DNA of 64,000 nucleotides. Origin: Bordetella genomosp. 1. Its GTDB lineage: Bacteria; Pseudomonadota; Gammaproteobacteria; Burkholderiales; Burkholderiaceae_B. Location of the stretch: assembly GCF_002261335.1 (NCBI RefSeq), contig NZ_NEVL01000006.1, positions 62,001-126,000 of the forward strand, in the 5' to 3' direction. The position numbers were made by a program, and so were the translations under genes. Below are positions 7,932 to 15,675 of this stretch, in pieces (the stretch's first letter is position 1; each line of letters starts with the position of its first letter). The notes beneath the pieces were generated by a model. It was given only the letters and a program-made list of their open reading frames with translations, made no database searches and was not told the DNA's origin.

Positions 7932-8603
7932 ATGACCTTCTCGATCCTCGCGCGCTGCCCGGCCACCGGCCAGTTCGGCGCGGCCGTCTCGTCCTCGTCG
8001 CCGGCCGTGGCCGCGCGCTGCATCCACGCTCGCGCGGGCGTGGGCGCAGCGGTCAGCCAGAACATCACCGACCCGGCCCTCGGCCCACTCGCGCTCGACC
8101 TGCTCGAGGCCGGCCGCACCCCGGCCGAGGCGCTGGCGGAGCTGCGCCAGCGCCCGCACATCGAATACCGCCAACTGATGGCGATCGACGCCACCCACCC
8201 GCCGGCGGTCTACACCGGCAGCAGCGCGCTCGGCACGCTCGCCAGCGCGACGGGCGAACACGCCGCCTGCGCCGGCAACATGCTGGCCTCGCGCGACGTG
8301 CCGGCCGCCATGCTGGCCGCCTTCGAGCACGCGGACGGCCCGCTGGCCGAGCGCCTGATGCAGGCCCTGCTCGCCGGCCAGGCCGCCGGCGGCGAAGAGG
8401 GCCCTGTCCACTCGGCCGGCCTGCTGGTGGTGGGCGAACTGGACTGGCCCATGGTCGATCTGCGGCTGGACTGGGTCGACGAGAATCCGGTCGAGGCGCT
8501 GTACGAAACCTGGAAGCGATACGCGCCGCAGGTCGATGCCTACATCACGCGAGCCCGCGATCCGCGCGCCGCGCCGAGCTTCGGCGTGCCGGGCGACCGC
8601 TGA
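7932..8603 (+). CDS. DUF1028 protein, Ntn-hydrolase-like
   Basis: This 223-residue protein opens with MTFSILARCPATGQFGAAVSS, the hallmark of DUF1028 proteins, which are predicted to share the fold of N-terminal nucleophile hydrolases. Further family blocks are VSQNITDPALGPLALDLL, the GNML segment and EEGPVHSAGLLVV near residues 155-167. The protein is probably cytoplasmic, since no signal peptide is visible. It follows the Rid gene closely and shares its likely transcript. The biochemical role of DUF1028 is not established. Its repeated linkage with Rid proteins, ArgE-like deacylases and amine importers suggests cleavage of an amide or ring C-N bond in a catabolic route. Confidence 0.85.
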   Translation: MTFSILARCPATGQFGAAVSSSSPAVAARCIHARAGVGAAVSQNITDPALGPLALDLLEAGRTPAEALAELRQRPHIEYRQLMAIDATHPPAVYTGSSALGTLASATGEHAACAGNMLASRDVPAAMLAAFEHADGPLAERLMQALLAGQAAGGEEGPVHSAGLLVVGELDWPMVDLRLDWVDENPVEALYETWKRYAPQVDAYITRARDPRAAPSFGVPGDR

Positions 8604-8721
8604 TCGGCCCAGGCCGGCGGCCCGCTGGCTGCGTGGAGTGGATACACTGCAGGCTCGCGACGGCCGGTCTTCCCGAACGGAAGCCTGCCGCGGTTCCGAT
8701 CCTGTTTCCTCGAGCGTGACC

Positions 8722-9699
8722 ATGCTCAATCGCATCTCTCTGCGCCAGATGGAGTACTTCGTGGCCACTGCCAAACACGGCAGCATCGCCTCGGCGTCGT
8801 CGCAGATCCACATTTCGCCGCCGTCGATCTCGGCCGCGATCGCCCACATCGAGACGGAGCTGGGCGTGCAGCTGTTCGTACGCCATCCCTCCAAGGGGTT
8901 GGCGCTCACGCCGCTCGGCACCCAGGTCATGCAGGAATGCGAAGACCTGCTGGAGCGCGCGTCGCGGCTGTACGAGATCGCGTCGAACTCGGGCGATTCG
9001 ATCCAGGGCCTGCTGCGGGTGGGCTGCTTCCAGCCGCTGGCCGCCATGATCGCGCCCGAAGTGATCTTCGGCTTCTCGCGTGCCTTCGAGAAGGTCGAAC
9101 TGCACATGGCGGAGGGCGACCAGCAGGAACTGATCCACAAGCTGCACACGCTGGACATCGACGTGGCGCTCACGTACGACCTGCAGCTGGGCGACGAAAT
9201 CGCATTCGAAACGCTGGCGCACATGCCGCCGCATGTGTTGGTGAGCGAGCTCCATCCGCTGGCGCAACAACTTGCCGTCACGCTCGATGAGCTGGCGCAC
9301 CAGCCCATGGTGCTGCTCGACCTGCCGATGAGCCGCGAATACTTCCTGTCGATTTTCGTCAAGGCCGGCCTGGAGCCCAACATCGTGGCGCGCTCGCGCT
9401 CGGAAGACGTAGTGCGCTCGATGGTGGCCAATGGCATCGGCTATGCGCTCTTCAACGTGCGGCCGAAGTCGACCCAATCGCTCGACGGCAAGCGCCTGGT
9501 CCGTCTGCGCCTGGCCGGCGAGCAACGGCCCATGCTGCTCGGCATGGCGACCTACAAGCCCATGAAACCCTCGCGTCTCACGCAGGCCTTCATGCAGCGC
9601 TGCCGCGCCTACATCTCGGATCAATACATCCCGGGCATGAGCGCGGCCAGCTTCTTCGACCCCTACATCTCCGGCGCCGCGCGCGATGCGGCGCCCTGA
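8722..9699 (+). CDS. LysR family transcriptional regulator
   Basis: The 325-residue protein has a winged helix-turn-helix at residues 5-64 (RQMEYFVATAKHGSIASASSQI, then PPSISAAIAHIETELG) and a periplasmic-binding-protein-like effector domain. The ATG at 8722 is chosen because the domain starts four residues later; the frame is open upstream. It lies between the DUF1028 gene and an ArgE-like gene, all on the plus strand, and is a candidate regulator of the ABC importer and the surrounding enzymes. A TACACT hexamer about 75 bases upstream could be a -10 element. The inducer is unknown. Confidence 0.92.
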   Translation: MLNRISLRQMEYFVATAKHGSIASASSQIHISPPSISAAIAHIETELGVQLFVRHPSKGLALTPLGTQVMQECEDLLERASRLYEIASNSGDSIQGLLRVGCFQPLAAMIAPEVIFGFSRAFEKVELHMAEGDQQELIHKLHTLDIDVALTYDLQLGDEIAFETLAHMPPHVLVSELHPLAQQLAVTLDELAHQPMVLLDLPMSREYFLSIFVKAGLEPNIVARSRSEDVVRSMVANGIGYALFNVRPKSTQSLDGKRLVRLRLAGEQRPMLLGMATYKPMKPSRLTQAFMQRCRAYISDQYIPGMSAASFFDPYISGAARDAAP

Positions 9700-9721
9700 C
9701 CTTACTTCCGCGAGTCCGCGC

Positions 9722-10897
9722 ATGAACCTGCCCCTCCCGACCACCAGCCTCGACCTGCTGCGCGAGCTGATCGCGATTCCGTCGGTCTCCCGCCAGCCCA
9801 ACAGCGCGTTGATGGATCGCGTGCAGGAGGTGCTCGGGAGCGCGGGCATCGCGTCGCTGCGCGTGCCCGATCCCGCCGATCCGTCGCGCTGCAACCTGTT
9901 CGCCAGCGTCGGGCCGGCGGGCGTGCCGGGCATCATGCTGTCGGGCCACACCGACGTGGTGCCCACCGATGGCCAGCCCTGGACCTCGCCGCCGTTCGAG
10001 CCGGTCGAGCGCGATGGCCGCCTCTACGGCCGCGGCGCCGCCGACATGAAGGGCTTCGTGGCCTGTGCGGTGATGGCGCTGGTACGGGCCGCGGGCCAGC
10101 CGCTCCAGCGCCCCCTGCAGATCGCGCTCTCGTTCGACGAGGAGATCGGCTGCGTGGGCGTGCGGCACCTGCTGCGTGCGCTCGACGACATGGACCCGCC
10201 GCCGATGCTGTGCGTGGTGGGCGAGCCCACGCTGATGAAGATCGGCACCGGCCACAAGGGCAAGGCGGCGTATCGCGCGTTGTGCTGCGGGCAGGCCGGC
10301 CATTCGGGCCTCGCGCCGCGTTTCATCAACGCGATCCACACCGCCGCCGACCTGGTGGCGGCGCTGCGCGACGTGCAGCACGACCTGGCCGAGCATGGCG
10401 CCCGCGAAGACGGCTATGCCATCCCCTACTCCACCGTGCATGCCGGCACGATCCACGGCGGCACCGCGCTCAACATCGTGCCGGACGCCTGCGAAGTGAA
10501 CTTCGAGGTGCGCAACGTGGCGGCCGACGAGCCCGCGGAGATCCTGGCGCGCGTGCTCGACCGCACCCGCGCGCGCATGCGCGAGGCCCACGCCCTGCCG
10601 GAGGCGCAGGCGCCCGCCGTGGAGCTCGTCAACGCCTATCCCGGCCTGTCGGTGCCCGACGACGCGCCGGCCGTGCGGCTGCTGGCCTCCATGCTGCCGC
10701 CCGACACCGCGCTCACCAAGGTGGCGTTCGGCACCGAAGGCGGCCTGTTCCGCCAGCAGTGGCAGCAGACCGCCGTGCTGGTGTGCGGCCCGGGCAGCAT
10801 CGAGGTGGCGCACAAGGCCGACGAGTACGTGGAGATCGCACAGATCGCGGCCTGCGATGCGATGATGGCGCGGCTCACCGAGCATCTCTGCGCCTGA
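9722..10897 (+). CDS. argE: M20 family deacylase, acetylornithine deacetylase-like
   Basis: This 391-residue cytoplasmic metallopeptidase would remove an acyl group from an N-acyl amino acid. The M20 metal and catalytic residues are visible: SGHTDVVPTDG (about 81-91, first metal His and catalytic Asp), GRGAADMKGF (bridging Asp) and DEEIGCVG (catalytic Glu and metal Glu). A dimerisation domain follows, and a late His lies in VAHKADEYVE. The start at 9722 sits 22 bases after the LysR stop. Sequence style matches ArgE, but the setting beside Rid and DUF1028 genes makes a catabolic N-acyl substrate as likely as arginine biosynthesis. The symbol is used in the family sense only. Confidence 0.8.
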   Translation: MNLPLPTTSLDLLRELIAIPSVSRQPNSALMDRVQEVLGSAGIASLRVPDPADPSRCNLFASVGPAGVPGIMLSGHTDVVPTDGQPWTSPPFEPVERDGRLYGRGAADMKGFVACAVMALVRAAGQPLQRPLQIALSFDEEIGCVGVRHLLRALDDMDPPPMLCVVGEPTLMKIGTGHKGKAAYRALCCGQAGHSGLAPRFINAIHTAADLVAALRDVQHDLAEHGAREDGYAIPYSTVHAGTIHGGTALNIVPDACEVNFEVRNVAADEPAEILARVLDRTRARMREAHALPEAQAPAVELVNAYPGLSVPDDAPAVRLLASMLPPDTALTKVAFGTEGGLFRQQWQQTAVLVCGPGSIEVAHKADEYVEIAQIAACDAMMARLTEHLCA

Positions 10898-10919
10898 GCG
10901 CAGGTCCCGATATTTGGTT

Positions 10920-10970
10920 TTTCGATAACGAAATCTGGACACGCTGATTCGCCCGAATTCGAGGCGAATC
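10920..10970. promoter_or_regulatory. Two inverted repeats upstream of the IclR gene
   Basis: TTTCGATAACGAAA at 10920-10933 has 5-bp arms and resembles the roughly 15-bp palindromes bound by IclR-family regulators such as PcaR. A second element at 10946-10970 has 8-bp arms GATTCGCC and GGCGAATC around a core containing GAATTC. Both lie 60-115 bases before the IclR start, so autoregulation is likely. Confidence 0.5.
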
Positions 10971-11033
10971 CGCAGATTTCGGCGTTGACGCGCGTGTAGA
11001 ATGCCTGAGATTCCCAACATTCAGGAACGCTGC

Positions 11034-11783
11034 ATGGACAAGACACTGCTCAAGGGGCTGACGGTTCTGGAGGCCGTGACCGACGTCGAACACCCGTCGC
11101 GCACGATCGAGGAGCTGGCCGCGCGGGTGGGCCTGACACGCAGCAACACGCACCGCACGCTGCAGACCCTGATGCACGCCGGCTACATCGAGCGCGACGA
11201 CGACACCGGCTATCGCGGCGGCATCCGGCTGTTCGAGCTGGCCGCGCGCCAGCTCGGTCACCTCGACCTGCGCCGCATCGCCGGGCCGGCCATGCGCAAG
11301 CTGGCGGCCGACACGGGCGAGACCGTGCACCTGTCGGTGCTCGACGGCATCGAGGTGGTCTATATCGACAAGATCGACAGCCCGCAGCCGATCCGCGCCT
11401 ATTCCATGATCGGCGGCCGCGCGCCGGCCTACGCGGTGGCCACCGGCAAGGCCCTGCTGGCCTACCAGCCGGAGGGGTATCTCGAAACCTACGCCGAGAC
11501 GCTGGCGCGCCACACCGGCGCCACCATCACCACCCTGCCGCTGCTCAAGGAAGACCTGCGGCGCGCGGTGCGCGCCGGCTATGCGCTCAATCGCGGCGAG
11601 TGGCGCGACGGCGTGGGTGGCGTGGCGGTGGCGATCTTCAATGCCCTCGACGACGTGGTGGGCGCCATCGGCATCTCCGGCCCGCTGGATCGTCTGTCGC
11701 TGGGCCGCGCCAAGGAGCTGGCCGTCGAGGTCAAGACCTGTGCCGCCGACATCTCGGCGGCGCTCGGCCACAAGAAGCCCTGA
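11034..11783 (+). CDS. IclR family transcriptional regulator
   Basis: The 249-residue protein starts at the ATG at 11034, eight bases after an AGGAA Shine-Dalgarno; an earlier ATG at 11001 has none. The N-terminal winged helix (LKGLTVLEAVTD to HRTLQTLMHAGYIERDD) is followed by the IclR effector domain with HLSVLDGIEVVYIDKID and AYAVATGKALLAY. The gene is convergent with a minus-strand CoA-thioester operon (11823-16838) that it probably controls together with the divergent Bug receptor gene. IclR proteins in such settings sense an aromatic or aliphatic acid. The ligand cannot be read from the sequence. Confidence 0.93.
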   Translation: MDKTLLKGLTVLEAVTDVEHPSRTIEELAARVGLTRSNTHRTLQTLMHAGYIERDDDTGYRGGIRLFELAARQLGHLDLRRIAGPAMRKLAADTGETVHLSVLDGIEVVYIDKIDSPQPIRAYSMIGGRAPAYAVATGKALLAYQPEGYLETYAETLARHTGATITTLPLLKEDLRRAVRAGYALNRGEWRDGVGGVAVAIFNALDDVVGAIGISGPLDRLSLGRAKELAVEVKTCAADISAALGHKKP

Positions 11784-11822
11784 ACGGCGGGCGCGGCCGG
11801 CGCCCGTCGGCCCGCTCGTACT

Positions 11823-13325
11823 TCACGCGGCCAGCGCGCGCTCGGCCGCCTGGGCCTGCACCCACTGCGCCAGCGCCTTGCGATCGACCTTGCCCACGGC
11901 ATTCTCGGGCAAGGCCTCGCGCAGATAAACCGCCTGCGGCACATAGATGCGACCGAGCCGCGCCTGCACCAGCGCGCGGATGTCGGCATCGGCCGGCGGC
12001 GCCGTGTCGGCGGCGGCCACCACCACCGCCACCGGCACTTCGCCCAGGTCGGCATCCGCCTGCGCCACCACGCAGCACGCCGCGATGCCGGGCAAGGTCA
12101 CCAGCACGTCCTCGATCAACTTCGGCGAAAGGTTCTCGCCGCCGCGGATGATCACTTCCTTGATGCGGCCGGTGATGCTGAGATAGCCGTCGGCGTCGAA
12201 GCGGCCCAGGTCGCCGGTGCGCAGCCAGCCGTCGCGCACCGGATCGTCGCCATCGTGGCCGAGATAGCCCAGCATCAGCGCGTCGCCGCCGATGCAGATC
12301 TCGCCCTCCGCGCCGTCGGGCACGCGATTGCCCGCGGCATCGAGCAGCGCCACCGCCTGCCCGGCCAGCACCGTGCCGACCGTGCCGATGCGGCGCGCGC
12401 CCGGCGGGTTCATGGTCGAGGTGCAGGTCGCCTCCGACAGGCCGTACGACACCACCAGCTCGCAGCCGGTGAAGGCCTCGATCTCGCGATGCAGCGTGGT
12501 GGTGATGGGCGCCGAGCCGCAGCGCAGCAGCCGCAGCCGTGCAAAGGCGTCGGGCGCGAAGGTCTGTTGCAGCATGCGCGCATACATGGTCGGCACGCCG
12601 GTCAGGATCGTCGGCTGGAACTGCGACAGCACCTGCGGCAGCGCCTCGGCGCGAAAGCGCTCGGCCAGCGCAATGGCGGCGCCGCAGGCCAGCGGTGCGA
12701 ACACCTGATTGTTGATCGCGTTGGTGTGGTGCAGCGGCATCAGGTGCAGCAGCACGTCCTGCGGGCCGAGCGCCGTGTGCGCGAGGATGCCGGCCGTGTT
12801 GCGCGCCAGCCCCCGGTGCGACAGCAGCACGCCCTTGGGCTTGCCGGTGCTGCCCGAGGTGAACAGCAGCAGCGCGGCGTCGCCCGGCGCGGGGTCTGCC
12901 GCCCAATAGGGCGGCGCATCCTGCAGGGCGTCCCAGGCCAGCAGGTGCGCGGACGCCAGGCCGGAGGCGGCCGCGCACGCGGCGTTGTCGCCGTCGTGCA
13001 CGATCCAGCGCAGCCCCACCGCCTGCACGCGGCGCGCGGTTTCCTCGGCGGCGATGCGCGGCTCGAGCGGACACGGGCAGGCGCCGGCGGCGATGCAGGC
13101 CAGCAGCGCGATCACCTGCGCGGGGCCACGCTCCAGCGCCAGCGCCACGTAGTCGCCCGGCTGCACGCCGGCGCGGCGCAGGCCGCCGGCCGCGCCGCGC
13201 ACGGCGTCGTCGAGCTGCCGATAAGTCCATACGCGCCCGGCGGTGACGAGCGCCAGGCGATCGCGCAGCTCGGGCGCGCGCCACACTGCCTGCCAGGTCT
13301 GCGGCAAGGTCGGGATTGCGTTCAT
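11823..13325 (-). CDS. Acyl-CoA synthetase (AMP-forming)
   Basis: This 500-residue ligase would activate a carboxylic acid with ATP and CoA. The P-loop-like motif LLFTSGSTGKPKG lies near residues 153-165, the adenylate-binding YGLSEAT in the middle, WLRTGDLG and GRIKEVIIRGGENLSP before the hinge, and the acyl-transfer lysine in NAVGKVDRKAL near the C terminus. All key residues are intact. It is the last gene of a minus-strand operon whose other members handle CoA thioesters, so it probably supplies the first CoA ester of the pathway. The closest style is the medium-chain or aryl acid ligases; the substrate is not determined. Confidence 0.92.
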   Translation of the reverse strand: MNAIPTLPQTWQAVWRAPELRDRLALVTAGRVWTYRQLDDAVRGAAGGLRRAGVQPGDYVALALERGPAQVIALLACIAAGACPCPLEPRIAAEETARRVQAVGLRWIVHDGDNAACAAASGLASAHLLAWDALQDAPPYWAADPAPGDAALLLFTSGSTGKPKGVLLSHRGLARNTAGILAHTALGPQDVLLHLMPLHHTNAINNQVFAPLACGAAIALAERFRAEALPQVLSQFQPTILTGVPTMYARMLQQTFAPDAFARLRLLRCGSAPITTTLHREIEAFTGCELVVSYGLSEATCTSTMNPPGARRIGTVGTVLAGQAVALLDAAGNRVPDGAEGEICIGGDALMLGYLGHDGDDPVRDGWLRTGDLGRFDADGYLSITGRIKEVIIRGGENLSPKLIEDVLVTLPGIAACCVVAQADADLGEVPVAVVVAAADTAPPADADIRALVQARLGRIYVPQAVYLREALPENAVGKVDRKALAQWVQAQAAERALAA

Positions 13326-13346
13326 GGCCTGTCTCCGCGCCGCGCC

Positions 13347-14081
13347 TCAGCGCAGCTTCACGTTGGCGTCGCGTTCGAATGTTCCTTGCGGGTCGAGCGC
13401 GGCCAGGGCTGCGCGCTCCGCGGGAGTCGGCATGGGCGTGGGCACCGCGCCCTGCGCGTCGAAGGCGAAGTCGGTGCGCTCGCGCACCTCCTCGAGGCTC
13501 GACTCGGGATGCCAGGACTGCAGGGCCAGCTTGCCGTCGCGCTTGATGAAGATCGCGATCGGCGTCACCACGCCGTGGAACCCGCCCCAGGAGGTGCGGA
13601 AGTCCAGCTTCTGCACGAAGGTGCGCGGCGAATGTTCGGTGCGCCAGGTGCAGGCGCGCCGCGCGGTGGGCAGCATCACCGCGCCGCCGCCGCCGCCCGG
13701 CAGCCGCACCTTGGGCTGGTGCCAGTCGCCGATGCAGGAGTTGTTGGCGCAACCATCGCCGTCGATCTGGGCCGCGCCGAGAAAGGTCAGGTCCATCTTG
13801 CCGCGCGTGCAGAGGTCGTAGAAATCCTCATTCGAGAAGATCGACGCGGTGTGGGCCGCCAGTTGCGGGTCGGAGCTGGAGATCGGGATCGAGGCCGGGC
13901 GCGGGTCGACGCCGCCGGCCACGTTGATGTAGATGAAGTCGAAATCGTAGGCCTGCTTGGCGAGCAGGCAGGCCAGCATGGGCGGCGTGGAGTTCACGCC
14001 GCTGAACGTGATCTCGTTGGGGCGGATGAAGCGGGCCAGGCCCAGCACCACGTGTTCGAAGGGGGAAAATGCGTCAGACAT
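13347..14081 (-). CDS. CoA-transferase-like beta subunit (GctB/IpdB-like)
   Basis: This 244-residue protein belongs to the beta subunits of family I CoA-transferases (FTFLGAAQIDGDGCANNS-like core, here LTFLGAAQIDGDGCANNSCI near residue 130). In true transferases a glutamate in an E-x-G segment near residue 50 forms the glutamyl-CoA intermediate. The corresponding stretch here reads YINVAGGVDPRP, with no glutamate. IpdAB-type ring-opening hydrolases of steroid degradation also lack that residue, so hydrolase or lyase activity is an alternative. The start overlaps the end of the alpha-subunit gene by eight bases, implying coupled translation and a heterodimer. Confidence 0.82.
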   Translation of the reverse strand: MSDAFSPFEHVVLGLARFIRPNEITFSGVNSTPPMLACLLAKQAYDFDFIYINVAGGVDPRPASIPISSSDPQLAAHTASIFSNEDFYDLCTRGKMDLTFLGAAQIDGDGCANNSCIGDWHQPKVRLPGGGGGAVMLPTARRACTWRTEHSPRTFVQKLDFRTSWGGFHGVVTPIAIFIKRDGKLALQSWHPESSLEEVRERTDFAFDAQGAVPTPMPTPAERAALAALDPQGTFERDANVKLR

Positions 14082-14907
14082 GCGCGGCCTCCTTGAGCTC
14101 GGGCACCTCGGCCATGTGGGCCGCCAATGACCGTTCGGTGTCCATGTAGCGCTCGACCGCCGGATAATCGATGTCGTAGTACGGCGTGCACGAGCCCGGC
14201 CAGGCGCTGCCCGGCAGCACGGTGAAGGCCTCCACCATGAAGTACGGCAGCAGCGTGGCCTCGGGCTGGGCCTCGAACACCTCGGTCTCGACCAGCCGCT
14301 CCGCCACCACCAGCACCGTGCCGGCCGAACGCGACATGATGCGGTCCCAGTGCGCCGTGCCGTGCACCCGCGCGTTGCCCAGGCGGTCGATCTCGGAAAC
14401 CTGCAGCACCGCGAAATCGGGCTTTATCGCCGGAATCAGGTAGGTGCTGGCGCCGCTGCCATACGGGTCGTCGAGCAGCTTCCAGTCGTTGAGCGCCGGC
14501 AGATCACTGCCGTGCAGGCCGCCGCACGGCATGAACGGCACGCCGAAGGCCGCCGCGCGCAGCCCCGCGGTGAGGCTGGCGCAGGCATGTTCTTCGAGCT
14601 TGAGCTGGCCGCGCTCGATGGCCTTGCGGTACCAGGGCGCCAGGCCGAAGTTGCCCTCCATCGCCACGATGCCGGCGCGCGCACGCGTCGCCACGCCGGC
14701 ACGGCACAGGATGTCGATGTCGTAGCCCGGCGACTGCTTGATGATCTCCAGGTCGCGGCGCTGCTGCCGGATCAGTTCGCGCACCAGCGCGAACGGCCCG
14801 CGATGCAGGAAGCTGCCGCCCAGCGCCACTGACGCGCCGTCCGGAATACGGGCCGCCAGCGCCGACAGCGCGATCTGCTTGCCCGGTTGATTGAAGCCTG
14901 ATGTCAT
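14074..14907 (-). CDS. CoA-transferase-like alpha subunit (GctA/IpdA-like)
   Basis: This 277-residue partner of the preceding beta subunit opens with IPDGASVALGGSFLHRGPFALVRELIRQ, the alpha-subunit pattern in which the glycine-rich turn binds CoA. The block RRDLEIIKQSPGYDIDILCRAG follows, and HACASLTAGLRAAAFGVPFMPCGG lies in the middle. These match GctA and IpdA more than short-chain acetoacetate transferases. It acts in the cytoplasm with the beta subunit, either moving CoA onto a pathway acid or opening a ring. The gene lies 51 bases downstream of the crotonase-like gene in the same operon. Confidence 0.85.
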   Translation of the reverse strand: MTSGFNQPGKQIALSALAARIPDGASVALGGSFLHRGPFALVRELIRQQRRDLEIIKQSPGYDIDILCRAGVATRARAGIVAMEGNFGLAPWYRKAIERGQLKLEEHACASLTAGLRAAAFGVPFMPCGGLHGSDLPALNDWKLLDDPYGSGASTYLIPAIKPDFAVLQVSEIDRLGNARVHGTAHWDRIMSRSAGTVLVVAERLVETEVFEAQPEATLLPYFMVEAFTVLPGSAWPGSCTPYYDIDYPAVERYMDTERSLAAHMAEVPELKEAAHV

Positions 14908-14958
14908 GTCTCACTCCAGAAACGCCGCGCTGCTCGCTGTCAGCGTCGGCATCAGAAC

Positions 14959-15675
14959 CTAGGGATTCAGGTAAGCGTGGATGCGGTCTTTCAGCCCCGG
15001 CGCCGCCGCCGATCGCACCAGACTGGCGAGGTCGGCATCGTGCTGCGCGCCACCCAGCACGGCATGCAGCTGCGCCCGCGTGGCGGGGCTGAGCTCGCGC
15101 GCGCTGTCGAGCGCCGCCGTGGCGATCGCGGCCCATTCGTCGACGTGCGCCAGGCGGGTCGCAAAGCCCATCTGCAACGCCGACTCGGCGGAGAACGTGC
15201 GGGTGTGGATCAACACGTCGTGCGCCGTCTGCGCGCCCACCAGGTCGGCGAAGCGGCGCGTGCCCAGCACCAGGCCGAACTTCAGCCCGGGCATGCGAAA
15301 GCTCGCGTCGGGCGTGGCCACGCGCAGGCGGCAGGCGCCGAACAGGTCCACGCCGGCGCCGAAGTTCTTGCCGTGCGCCAGCGCCAGCGTGAGGGCGGGC
15401 GAGGCCGCGACCTTCTGCAGCAGCTGCTCCAGCCGCACGAAGCGCAACAACAGGTCGCCCTCGCTCTGTTCGGCATAGCCGCCGAAATCGAAACCCGCGC
15501 TGAAATTCCGGCCCTCGCCCCGGAACACGATGGCCGCGCTGTCGCGCGCATGGGCCTCGTCCACCGCCGCGATCAGCGCATCGACCAGCTCGGCCGACAG
15601 CGCGTTCATCTTGTCGGCGCGTTGCAGGGTGATGCGGCACAGGCCTGCATCGTGGCTCACGTCGACCAGGCTCAT
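14959..15675 (-). CDS. Enoyl-CoA hydratase/isomerase (crotonase) family protein
   Basis: The 238-residue protein has the crotonase fold: N-terminal LQRADKMNALSAELVDAL, oxyanion segment NFSAGFDFGGY near 58-68 and the second CoA-binding segment HGKNFGAGVDLFGACRL near 100-116. In hydratases two glutamates act as acid and base. Here the first position is aspartate (GAGVDL) and the second is glycine in FRMPGLKFG, where the family has FxxPE. Plain hydratase chemistry is therefore unlikely, and isomerase, C-C lyase or thioesterase activity is possible. The start overlaps the CaiB/BaiF stop by four bases, so the two are translationally coupled. Confidence 0.85.
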   Translation of the reverse strand: MSLVDVSHDAGLCRITLQRADKMNALSAELVDALIAAVDEAHARDSAAIVFRGEGRNFSAGFDFGGYAEQSEGDLLLRFVRLEQLLQKVAASPALTLALAHGKNFGAGVDLFGACRLRVATPDASFRMPGLKFGLVLGTRRFADLVGAQTAHDVLIHTRTFSAESALQMGFATRLAHVDEWAAIATAALDSARELSPATRAQLHAVLGGAQHDADLASLVRSAAAPGLKDRIHAYLNP

